Notes under the pieces: model-generated
What the model saw: the letters and a program-made list of their open reading frames with translations, nothing else
Told to the model about the DNA's origin: nothing
The model's database searches: none
Shown here: positions 1-6,650 of the stretch, in pieces
How positions within the stretch are numbered: the stretch's first letter is position 1
How the letters are laid out: the number at the start of each line of letters is the position of its first letter
From: Candidatus Firestonebacteria bacterium RIFOXYA2_FULL_40_8
Lineage (GTDB): Bacteria; Oederibacteriota; D2-FULL-39-29
Direction: 5' to 3'
NCBI GenBank assembly: GCA_001778355.1
Contig: MFGS01000059.1
Span: forward strand, 1-10,798
Length of the DNA stretch: 10,798 bases
Translations under genes and position numbers: made by a program

Positions 1-1442
1 AATTCAAGTTAAAGTTTCCTATGTACATTGACAGGTTTAAATTTCAATCTGCTCCGGGATTTTGGGGTGCTCCCGGCGCCGGTTGGTGGCGAGGACGAAA
101 GCAAAAAGGCCAATCCTATGACGATATGGGGTCGTGCAAAATAACTACTCAAGGTCAGACCTTTTCTCTTCCTGAATATTACGCTGGTACGGTAGTGCAA
201 GGTATTGTGAATGAGACTGGTACACATGGGGTTTCTGTATATGAAAGAGACGGCTCTTTACCCGGAGTAAATGAAACAGTTTGGAAACAAGCTCCAAATA
301 ATGATCTTACAACGTTAAGCAGCGCAACTGTAGAAACCACTACCTCAACCGGTACTGTGACCATAACAAATGCCCTTGATTATTACTTCCAGGTTGATTA
401 TGCGCAGGGAAGAGTAACTCTGGGTTCCAGTGCAGGTGGAAAAATATATTGTAGAAATGCATCAAATACTACAGGGGCTCATTATGTGGAGATTATTTAT
501 AGTCATGATTTTAATGTTCAGGGCGGTGTCGAGGCCTGGATTCATGAAAAACAAAAAGTAGTTAAACTTGACCTGAGTACAATAAATGAATCCAACTGTC
601 CCCGCGATCCGAAATATAAAAATAGTACCAGTATTATAGATCGAAGCAAGTATGGCGTTATTTTTTCAGAAGTTCCCTTGGCTGTTTGGGGCGTTCCAAA
701 AGCACCTGTCACGATTGTTTGCACCAGTGACTTGTACGTAGGACCTATTAATGCTCCGTATAATGATCCAAATGATGTGGATAAATGGTGGGCTCCTAAA
801 ATACCGAATCCTGTGCTAAAACAAGATGACACGGAAGCGAAACCTGTTGGTTTAATAGCGAGCGGGATTCTTCTTTATGACTATACACTCGGTGTAAGCA
901 ACAATGGTTCCCTTTTTAGTAATACCTTTGGGACTGCCGCCGGGACAGGAAGCAAAAGTATTACGCTAAATAGAGTTGCAATTTACCATTCCTGGATTAA
1001 GGATCCTTCGGATCCCAATCTTAGTTGGTATAAAGATAGATTTGGTATGATTGCGATGGGCGGCGTCACTCAGCCTAGAATGCCCTTTTATGGCGCGTTA
1101 TACCCCGCAACTAATTGTCCGACCCTCATCGGAAGTGTTTACTATTGTGCGGATGATAGTTTGATAGCGGCAGCTACTGCAAAAAATATTTTAGATCCAT
1201 ATCAGGGTTCATCCGCTGTAGGTACTGTGGTTTACGCGAATAGTTTCAGAAGAAGCCCCCCCCAGCATATGCCTATGAATATCTTTATGACAAATTACAG
1301 AATACTTAACAGCTATGATAATGCGGAAACATTTCTGGTTGAGCTGGAACGTTATCTGGCAACAGGCGCCGGTACGACATACGATGCTCAATTCTCGGAA
1401 ATTATAACAAATCTTGTAAATGAAATGGAAAGCGGAAATTAA
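1..1442 (+). CDS. Large surface/pilus-associated protein, PilX-like, C-terminal part (5' end outside window)
   Basis: The frame is open to the left edge, with no stop between position 3 and the ATG at 21. That ATG has no convincing ribosome-binding site, so this is most likely the C-terminal part of a longer protein. The visible part opens with a Gly/Trp-rich stretch (about 51-110), followed by Thr/Ser-rich beta-type sequence. Segments near 700-742 (VTIVCTSDLYVG) and 837-880 (VGLIASGILLYD) resemble the 'value, then sugar-like repeat' pattern of large PilX-like or DUF4900-type proteins, which in other bacteria sit near type IV pilus minor pilins. This resemblance is from memory and is weak. 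No catalytic motif is seen. The stop is 26 nt before the start of the next gene, so the two are probably co-transcribed. An eight-C run occurs at 1256-1263. It could equally be an unrelated surface beta-protein. Confidence 0.6.
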   Translation, partial: FKLKFPMYIDRFKFQSAPGFWGAPGAGWWRGRKQKGQSYDDMGSCKITTQGQTFSLPEYYAGTVVQGIVNETGTHGVSVYERDGSLPGVNETVWKQAPNNDLTTLSSATVETTTSTGTVTITNALDYYFQVDYAQGRVTLGSSAGGKIYCRNASNTTGAHYVEIIYSHDFNVQGGVEAWIHEKQKVVKLDLSTINESNCPRDPKYKNSTSIIDRSKYGVIFSEVPLAVWGVPKAPVTIVCTSDLYVGPINAPYNDPNDVDKWWAPKIPNPVLKQDDTEAKPVGLIASGILLYDYTLGVSNNGSLFSNTFGTAAGTGSKSITLNRVAIYHSWIKDPSDPNLSWYKDRFGMIAMGGVTQPRMPFYGALYPATNCPTLIGSVYYCADDSLIAAATAKNILDPYQGSSAVGTVVYANSFRRSPPQHMPMNIFMTNYRILNSYDNAETFLVELERYLATGAGTTYDAQFSEIITNLVNEMESGN

Positions 1443-1456
1443 AATTAGAAAGACCC

Positions 1457-1462
1457 GGGAGG
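1457..1462 (+). promoter_or_regulatory. Ribosome-binding site that fixes the start of the DUF4091-like gene
   Basis: GGGAGG directly abuts the first in-frame ATG at 1463, leaving no spacer for it. It lies six bases before the second ATG at 1469, which is a normal distance. The start at 1469 is therefore preferred, and the encoded protein begins MKRSILICL. Confidence 0.75.
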
Positions 1463-1468
1463 ATGTTA

Positions 1469-3178
1469 ATGAAAAGATCGATACTTATTTGTTTGTTTGT
1501 TCTGTTTTCGAGCGGATTGTTATTTTCTAAGGACGTCAGTGAAAAAAAATCCATGAGAGCTCTTAGAATGGAAAAGTTCGCAAGCAGTCAGTTGGATACT
1601 CTGGAAATACAAATAAACGTAGGGAAATGTTTCCTTGGTGAGTTTGATAAAAACAAGCCGATAGAGCCATCCGCGGAACAAATAAAAAAAGGCTATATAG
1701 TGTTCTTAAGAAATTATTTGTTCGATATTCGGCCGTTTTCCAATCCTACTGCGGCTGAAATAAACAAAAAAGATCTTAAGATCTTTGCTTCGCTTGGAGA
1801 GTATGAACCTCTGGTTTTCGGCGTGAATGCTCTGACAAATTTAACCGGCTGCAAAGTAACAGCCTCGGAATTCCTGAATGAAAAAGGCGCGAAGATATTG
1901 CCGGAAGCGTTTCAGGTGAATGATGTAAAATACCGGCCTGTGGGAATGGATCAGGTAACGGTTGTTTCCGAAATACTCGAAAGGGCCAAGGAAATTGCCA
2001 GAATTGATGAAGGCCTCTCTAAAATGATCTGGGTAAATGTGAAAGTTCCGGAAGATGCCAAGCCGGGGGTTTATAAAGGCAAGCTGACTTTTGCTCCGGC
2101 CAATAAACCGGCAACGGATATTCCTGTTGAATTAACAGTACTTCCGATTAAACTTCTTCAGCCTCCTGCAGAAGTATTTTCTTGTTCACCGATAATGGCA
2201 GGAAGCTGGAACTGGGAAGAAATGGAAAAGGAATTTGCTGCTTTAAAAGAACATGGCTGTACGGGCGAGGTGACAAGTGCTTTAGCTCCTGAGGGAGAAA
2301 ACGGCGACGACTTCACCAACGCAAATAAATACATGGAAATGGCAAAAAAGGCCGGGATGCAGGGGTATTTTTTTCTATTTAACGCGCATTGTCAGGGCAC
2401 CTCGAAGTATGATACAACTTACGGGCTTGGCGGTGAAAAAGGCGACAGGTTATGGAGCCAGCCGACTTATGATAAGCTTACAAAATTAATTCAAAAAACG
2501 GAAGATAACGCGATTGCAAACAAATGGTTACCTCACGCGTATTACCTGACAACCGAACTGGGTTCTACGAATTCTGATCCGGGCGGTTTTGACAAAACTA
2601 TGAAAGGCGCTGAGGGGTATTATGCCGCGGCCAGAAAAGTAAAAGGGGCAATACTTCTTGCTACGTTCAATAGAGTGGAAGAGCTTGCAATGCATTGGAA
2701 ATTACCGACTCTTGACTGGTTTGGTCTAAACGGAGAGATGTGTCCGGATTGGGAACAGGGAGCAAAAGTAAAACCTACACTAATGACTTTCATAAGCGCT
2801 GATCAAAGAATGGGACATGGGTTCTATTTGTGGAAATATAATATCAAAGCCGTCAGGCCCTGGTGTCTAAAGCTGGGTGTTATGGATCCAAGAGAACAGG
2901 GTTTGTTGTATTATTACAACAAAGAATCACACCCATCTGTAAGATTTGAGAGAATCAGAGAAGCAGTTGATGATTATAAATACTGTTACCTTTTAAATGA
3001 AACAATAAAACAAGCTAAAGCAAAAGGGAAAGATACTAAAAACGCTGAAAGTGTATTGCAAAATGTGATTAACAAAATCCCGCATGACCACAAGAAAGAT
3101 ACGCCCGGTTTTGACCTTACAAGTATGGATAGTTTAAGGCTGCAGCTTGCCGAACAGATAATTAAACTTCAAAATTAA
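1469..3178 (+). CDS. Exported DUF4091/GH123-like glycoside hydrolase-type protein
   Basis: The protein is 569 residues from the chosen start and begins with a signal peptide (MKRSILICLFVLFSSGLLFS). Residues about 90-230 look like the N-terminal beta-sandwich of the GH123/DUF4091 group: GEYEP at 110-114 and W188 followed by the PGVYKG turn at 199-204. A TIM-barrel-like region follows. The C-terminal signature RFERIREAVDDYKY (492-505) is typical of DUF4091 proteins. Known GH123 enzymes are beta-N-acetylgalactosaminidases that use a tandem Asp-Glu pair. Here the corresponding strand appears to read YYLTTELG, so E363 is preceded by Thr rather than Asp. The family assignment is fairly secure, but hydrolase activity and substrate are not established. 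It follows the pilus-like gene by 26 nt and precedes a CBM-like gene, which suggests a role on extracellular glycans. Confidence 0.8.
   Translation: MKRSILICLFVLFSSGLLFSKDVSEKKSMRALRMEKFASSQLDTLEIQINVGKCFLGEFDKNKPIEPSAEQIKKGYIVFLRNYLFDIRPFSNPTAAEINKKDLKIFASLGEYEPLVFGVNALTNLTGCKVTASEFLNEKGAKILPEAFQVNDVKYRPVGMDQVTVVSEILERAKEIARIDEGLSKMIWVNVKVPEDAKPGVYKGKLTFAPANKPATDIPVELTVLPIKLLQPPAEVFSCSPIMAGSWNWEEMEKEFAALKEHGCTGEVTSALAPEGENGDDFTNANKYMEMAKKAGMQGYFFLFNAHCQGTSKYDTTYGLGGEKGDRLWSQPTYDKLTKLIQKTEDNAIANKWLPHAYYLTTELGSTNSDPGGFDKTMKGAEGYYAAARKVKGAILLATFNRVEELAMHWKLPTLDWFGLNGEMCPDWEQGAKVKPTLMTFISADQRMGHGFYLWKYNIKAVRPWCLKLGVMDPREQGLLYYYNKESHPSVRFERIREAVDDYKYCYLLNETIKQAKAKGKDTKNAESVLQNVINKIPHDHKKDTPGFDLTSMDSLRLQLAEQIIKLQN
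1769..1786. repeat. Perfect 18-bp palindrome inside the DUF4091-like gene
   Basis: AAAGATCTTAAGATCTTT is identical to its own reverse complement. It consists of two tandem copies of AAGATCTT with one extra base on each side, and it encodes KDLKIF. It is within coding sequence and may be coincidental. Confidence 0.6.
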
Positions 3179-3219
3179 TTATTGTGAACCTGTTTAAGTT
3201 GATAATAATCTAATTATGC

Positions 3220-3279
3220 AGGGAGGTGAAGGACCGATAGAGAGTGCAATGTATAAAAAATGTCAAAAGGAGAAGTAAA
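3220..3279 (+). promoter_or_regulatory. Leader with two Shine-Dalgarno-like sites and a nine-codon mini-ORF
   Basis: The 101-nt gap after the DUF4091-like gene contains a strong purine site, AGGGAGGTGAAGG, at about 3220-3232. This is followed by a short frame from ATG 3249 to TAA 3276-3278 (MYKKCQKEK). A second site, AAGGAG at 3267-3272, lies inside the mini-ORF and is correctly spaced (7 nt) for the real start at 3280. The mini-ORF stop is one base before that start, so translational coupling is possible. The first site is about 16 nt from ATG 3249, which is long, so use of the mini-ORF is uncertain. Confidence 0.35.
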
Positions 3280-3969
3280 ATGAAAAAAGGGATACTATGG
3301 TTTGCAAGCATAATGATGTTGTTTGCTTTGTCGGCAAATGCAGCTGAAAAAGCAAAACCTGCGGCAAAAAAAGAAGCGCCAAAAGCGGAAGAACCAAAGG
3401 CTGAAGAGCCAAAAGCAGAAGAAGGTTCGGGTCTAAAAGCAGGCGCCAGGATGATCCTTATTAAATTTGATAAGGGCGAAATGTTCGGTGATGGAACGGA
3501 TAATGGTGTTGTAAAATCTTCGTTGACAAAAGAAAAAGCAGATAAAGGTAAGATGTACTCCTGCAAGATAGAAGCTAAAAAAACAGGGGGTGAAGAAGGT
3601 GACGGGGGAAAAGGGCTCCCGGGTATTTCTAAGGCCTCTGGTATCTTGTCAGGTAAAAGAGGGAATTGGGATAATTATGATACACTTAATATCAAATATA
3701 TTCTTGAAGGTGAAAAACCGCTTACCTGTCAGATGTTGATAGGTGATGCTTCTTCTTATGAGAAATGGCGCTATGGAAATTATGTTGAAAGAAGCGTTGT
3801 CTTACAGCCGGGAGAAAATACTTTAAGTCTGGATATTACCGGCTTAGCTTGTCCGGGAGGCGCCAGGTCTTTGGATCTGAAGAATATGCGGGGTTTTGGT
3901 TTCTGGGCACCGAACAGACCGGAAGATATTGTGCTTTATATACAGGATGTGTACGTCGAAAAAGACTAA
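3280..3969 (+). CDS. Small exported CBM-like beta-sandwich protein with PKAEE linker
   Basis: The 229-residue protein starts at ATG 3280, which has AAGGAG seven bases upstream and begins a textbook signal peptide (MKKGILWFASIMMLFALSANA). The in-frame GTG at 3244 would add 12 charged residues before it and is not preferred. After cleavage comes a Lys/Ala/Glu/Pro linker (about residues 22-48) ending in three PKAEE units, and then a beta-rich domain. W130 and the pattern W-x-x-Y-D-x-L (130-136), plus the ending LYIQDVYVEKD, match the layout of the CBM-like/CIA30-like protein encoded at 6057-6620, so the two are probably paralogues. A sugar-binding or scaffold role is inferred from fold and neighbours only. 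An intrinsic terminator follows eight bases after the stop. Confidence 0.8.
   Translation: MKKGILWFASIMMLFALSANAAEKAKPAAKKEAPKAEEPKAEEPKAEEGSGLKAGARMILIKFDKGEMFGDGTDNGVVKSSLTKEKADKGKMYSCKIEAKKTGGEEGDGGKGLPGISKASGILSGKRGNWDNYDTLNIKYILEGEKPLTCQMLIGDASSYEKWRYGNYVERSVVLQPGENTLSLDITGLACPGGARSLDLKNMRGFGFWAPNRPEDIVLYIQDVYVEKD
3379..3423 (+). repeat. Three 15-bp tandem repeats encoding PKAEE
   Basis: Three consecutive 15-base units encode PKAEE three times (residues 34-48 of the CBM-like protein). The units differ at synonymous third positions, so they are not a fresh slippage product. The repeat forms a charged, flexible spacer between signal peptide and folded domain. Confidence 0.85.
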
Positions 3970-3976
3970 TTCATAT

Positions 3977-4012
3977 AACTGCCCGTCTGCAAAGGCGGGC
4001 AGTTTGTTTTTA
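3977..4012 (+). terminator. Rho-independent terminator
   Basis: A nine-base-pair stem, AACTGCCCG (3977-3985) pairing with CGGGCAGTT (3996-4004), encloses a ten-base loop and is followed by a T-rich tract at 4003-4011. It lies eight bases after the stop of the upstream CBM-like gene and should end that transcript. It is the only convincing intrinsic terminator in the window. Confidence 0.85.
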
Positions 4013-4075
4013 GTAGGCTGCTGAAAACCTCACTTTTGTCATAAATGAAATATTGAGTTTTTCAGCAACCTGCTA
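4011..4075. repeat. 65-bp imperfect palindrome, MITE-like
   Basis: Arms at 4011-4031 and 4055-4075 are inverted repeats matching at 18 of 21 positions, around a 23-nt AT-rich centre. The core of each arm is GGYTGCTGAAAA. TAGTA occurs at both outer edges (4011-4015 and 4074-4078), which could be a five-base target duplication or just part of the arm. Similar TGCTGAAAA ends occur on several insertion sequences, from memory. It sits in the intergenic gap right after the terminator, a typical place for small non-autonomous elements. No transposase is encoded. Confidence 0.55.
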
Positions 4076-4115
4076 GTATTGTAGGCGCTTTTACAGGAAT
4101 AAGATACTGTTGGAG

Positions 4116-4143
4116 TTGAAATCGTGTGATTTAAACTTTAATT
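4116..4143 (+). promoter_or_regulatory. Candidate sigma-70-type promoter for the beta-helix gene
   Basis: TTGAAA (4116-4121) and TTTAAT (4138-4143) each match the consensus -35 and -10 hexamers at five of six positions, with a 16-base spacer. The site is downstream of the terminator and 66 bases before the start at 4210, so it fits as the start of the second transcription unit. The region is AT-rich, so chance matches are expected. Confidence 0.4.
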
Positions 4144-4163
4144 AGACGGATTAATAAATGCAA

Positions 4164-4184
4164 ACCGGAGTTGGAAATACCGGT
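4164..4184 (+). other. Small inverted repeat in the 5' leader of the beta-helix gene
   Basis: ACCGG (4164-4168) and CCGGT (4180-4184) form a five-base-pair stem around an 11-base loop, 12 bases before the ribosome-binding site AAGGAG at 4197-4202. It is weak and may have no role. A 19-codon frame from ATG 4158 also runs through here and ends at 4217, overlapping the start of the beta-helix gene. Confidence 0.3.
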
Positions 4185-4209
4185 AAAATAATAAGTAAGG
4201 AGTTGAAAA

Positions 4210-5943
4210 ATGTATAAATATTTAAAGTCAATGGTGTTACTTGCGGTTCTTTGTGTTTGTGTGCAGGCGGCAGTTTATTACGTTGCCGTGACAGGTAGTG
4301 ATACGACAGGTTCGGGTTCGGCTTCTGCTCCCTGGGCAACAATAGCTAAGGCAGTTTCTACTATTCCTGATGCGGCAGGTAATATGATTATGGTAAAAGA
4401 CGGTACTTATTCCGGTACTAATTCTATAAGCAGGACGTTTTCTAACCATATCATAATAAGAGCAGAAAATAGTTACAAAGCAGTAATAGCGAACGCAAGC
4501 GGAGGCGGAGTCAAGGTTCTATATATTACCGGTTCAAATATGACTTTCAGAGGTTTTGAAATAAAAAACCAGGGAACAGGAACAAACGAGTACTTGATAC
4601 ATATAGAAGGCGCCGGTGCGCATCATGTCATTATGGAAAACAACATCATTCATGACAATTTGATCAATGATATGATTAAAATAAATTCCGGCGCGCATTT
4701 CATTACGATACAGGGAAATGTTATGTCAAATCCTCAGCCTAATGTTGCGGAAGGTATCCAGCATATGGATGTTAACAAGATTAACGATGTCGTTATTCAG
4801 GATAATATATTTTTCCATGATTATGCGGTGTCAGACCAGACACACGCAGCTTCTTTTATCGTAATTAAAAACTCCTCGGTAACATTTGATTGCCACAGGG
4901 TTACTGTACAAAGAAATATAATGCTTAATTGGCAGGGTAAACCTGATCAGCCGATGTTGTTGATAGGTGAGGATAATTACGGTCCTTACGGTATTGACGG
5001 CTGTATGATACAAAATAACCTTTTTATAGGGAATAGTACGGTGCCGATATCCGGCTCCTTAAATATTAAAGGCTGCAAAGACGTAACCTTTAGATCCAAT
5101 ACGCAAATAGGAAATTTCCCCTGCGGTTCCTGGAATTTTGCTCACAGGCTATGCCAGGAATCTGGTCAGCCGCAAAATTTAAATCTTTTTCTTTATAATA
5201 ATATTTGGGATGATCCGACAGGTACAATGACCGATTTCTCTGACGGGGCGCCGATTGACTCTTCAAATGTTATTTATGATAATAATTTATATTGGAATAA
5301 TGGTGCGGCTATTCCGACAGTTGATGCGGCAGTATGGACAGGTTTATCTGTTGATACAAGCGCTGTCACAACTAACCCGGGTCTTGTTAATCCGACAAGT
5401 GTGACACTTCCAACCTGGTCGGCAAGCACTGCTAAATTTGCTTCAGGTAAGGCAACGATAAGAGAGGAATTTGAACGTCTAGTAGCTGCATACGGGGCGA
5501 TATCTGGAGCCGGCGGGGCTGTTAACCTGGCGGATGAAGCTAAAATGCCGGCAGATGACATACTTGGTTATACAAGAGGATCCAATATGGATATTGGTGC
5601 GTTTGAGTATGGCGCTACAGGCACGACTACAACAACCACCACAATAGTCGCAGGTTCAGATCCGTTAGCTAGTGTCAAAGCATTCCCGAATCCATTTGCA
5701 CCTGCGTCAGCAAACGGCGGAACAGTTAAATTTCAAAATCTTCCTTCGGGGACAACTTTAACTTTAAATATATTTACCGTGACCGGGGAATTACTCTACG
5801 AGCTCACAACATCCTCACCGGATGCTCTTCTTTGGGATGGCAGGGATAAAAACGGAATTGCGGTTCCCAGAGGCGGTTATGTTTGTCTAATAATGGATGC
5901 CGAAGGTCATAAGAAAAAAGTATGGGTAATGCTGTTGAAATAA
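4210..5943 (+). CDS. Exported right-handed beta-helix protein with FlgD-like C-terminal domain
   Basis: The 577-residue protein starts seven bases after AAGGAG (4197-4202) with a signal peptide (MYKYLKSMVLLAVLCVCVQA). Next comes a DUF1565-type opening (YYVAVTGSD, then APWATIAKA). Residues about 75-340 show repeated short beta-strands with Asn/Gly turns (NNIIHDN, IQGNVMSN, IQDNIFFHD, IQNNLFIGN), the mark of a pectate-lyase-like parallel beta-helix. A DIGAFEYG motif follows near residue 460, then a run of Thr encoded at 5623-5643. The last about 90 residues form a FlgD-like Ig domain: VKAFPNPF (489-496), WDGRDKNG from W542, and the final KKVWVMLLK. Such C-terminal domains act as sorting or anchoring modules in several phyla. 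Polysaccharide binding or lysis is plausible, but no catalytic triad is evident. It is the first gene after the terminator. Confidence 0.85.
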   Translation: MYKYLKSMVLLAVLCVCVQAAVYYVAVTGSDTTGSGSASAPWATIAKAVSTIPDAAGNMIMVKDGTYSGTNSISRTFSNHIIIRAENSYKAVIANASGGGVKVLYITGSNMTFRGFEIKNQGTGTNEYLIHIEGAGAHHVIMENNIIHDNLINDMIKINSGAHFITIQGNVMSNPQPNVAEGIQHMDVNKINDVVIQDNIFFHDYAVSDQTHAASFIVIKNSSVTFDCHRVTVQRNIMLNWQGKPDQPMLLIGEDNYGPYGIDGCMIQNNLFIGNSTVPISGSLNIKGCKDVTFRSNTQIGNFPCGSWNFAHRLCQESGQPQNLNLFLYNNIWDDPTGTMTDFSDGAPIDSSNVIYDNNLYWNNGAAIPTVDAAVWTGLSVDTSAVTTNPGLVNPTSVTLPTWSASTAKFASGKATIREEFERLVAAYGAISGAGGAVNLADEAKMPADDILGYTRGSNMDIGAFEYGATGTTTTTTTIVAGSDPLASVKAFPNPFAPASANGGTVKFQNLPSGTTLTLNIFTVTGELLYELTTSSPDALLWDGRDKNGIAVPRGGYVCLIMDAEGHKKKVWVMLLK

Positions 5944-6056
5944 GCTAGTAAAGCAGGGAAAGCAAGTACAGTAAGAGAAGAAAGAGAAGTATAAAACAGT
6001 GAAAAAAGTGGATAAAGTGAAAAAAAAATGAAGAAAATATTATTAAAGGAGTTGAT
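5944..6056 (+). promoter_or_regulatory. Purine-rich, C-poor leader with tandem nonamers and a mini-ORF
   Basis: The 113-nt gap has strongly purine-biased top-strand sequence, and no C occurs from 5998 to 6074. Three tandem nine-base units lie at 5999-6025: GTGAAAAAA, GTGGATAAA and GTGAAAAAA. A ten-codon frame (MKKILLKELI) starts at 6028 and ends in TGA at 6058-6060, overlapping the next start as ATGA. AAGGAG at 6046-6051 serves the start at 6057. No terminator is seen, so read-through from the beta-helix gene is likely. The leader should be largely unstructured in RNA. Confidence 0.4.
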
Positions 6057-6620
6057 ATGAAAAAAATAATTGTTCTGGCTTTAATTTTGTCTTTACAAGT
6101 AAACGCTGTTGCTGCGGAGAAAAAAGTTATTTATGATTTTGAAGGGGTTAAAAGTGCTGCGGAGTGGAGTGTGTCAAAAGAAGGGAAGTTGGAGCTAAGC
6201 ACGGAAAATGCAACAAGCGGGAAAAAATCTTTGAAAGTTACGCTGCCGGTAGCTGAATATCCTGGGTTTTCTCTGAACATTCCAAAGGGAAAAACCATAG
6301 ATTGGAGTAAGTTTGATTACTTGAAAATGGATATTTACACTGCAAGCGAAGAAGGTTTTACTTTTGAGATAAGGATTGATGATGATCAGAGTAAATCAGA
6401 AGAACCGGATGATGTGTTTGGAACCTGGTCAAGTACTTCTAAAACCGCTCAACAGGGTAAACAAACAATAGATGTAGACTTGACTTTACTTAATACAAAT
6501 GATAAAACCAGACAGGTGAATCTGAACAAGATAACTAAATTTACCGTGTTTATGCTGGGAAATAGCGCTAAAACTCCGCAAATATTATTTATTGACAATA
6601 TAAGACTGGAGAAAGACTAG
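6057..6620 (+). CDS. Small exported CBM/CIA30-like beta-sandwich protein
   Basis: The 187-residue protein starts five bases after AAGGAG and has a signal peptide (MKKIIVLALILSLQVNAVAA). The mature part opens with VIYDFEG, a typical first strand of CIA30-like and family-11-like carbohydrate-binding domains. It continues with ENATSGKKSLKVTL, then DWSKFDYLKMDIY (82-94), and ends ILFIDNIRLEKD. The same order of W-x-x-[FY]-D-x-L and a closing D-[NV]-x-[LV]-EKD is present in the protein encoded at 3280-3969, which additionally carries a charged linker. Binding of polysaccharide is inferred from the fold, and no enzymatic residues are apparent. The stop is 30 nt before the HEAT-repeat gene, so the two are probably co-transcribed. 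Confidence 0.8.
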   Translation: MKKIIVLALILSLQVNAVAAEKKVIYDFEGVKSAAEWSVSKEGKLELSTENATSGKKSLKVTLPVAEYPGFSLNIPKGKTIDWSKFDYLKMDIYTASEEGFTFEIRIDDDQSKSEEPDDVFGTWSSTSKTAQQGKQTIDVDLTLLNTNDKTRQVNLNKITKFTVFMLGNSAKTPQILFIDNIRLEKD

Positions 6621-6650
6621 AATAAAAGTAATATAACAGGGAGGGGATTT

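Noticed and set aside
1001..1015. GGATCC TTC GGATCC tight hairpin in the pilus-like gene
   Set aside because: It is explained by the codons for a DP-S-DP repeat; the loop is only three bases and there is no T-tract.
1463..1468. ATG at 1463 as start of the DUF4091-like gene
   Set aside because: It touches the GGGAGG site with no spacer; the ATG at 1469 is correctly spaced.
3244..3279. Upstream GTG start for the first CBM-like protein
   Set aside because: It would put twelve charged residues in front of a perfect signal peptide, and the ATG at 3280 has a better-spaced ribosome-binding site.
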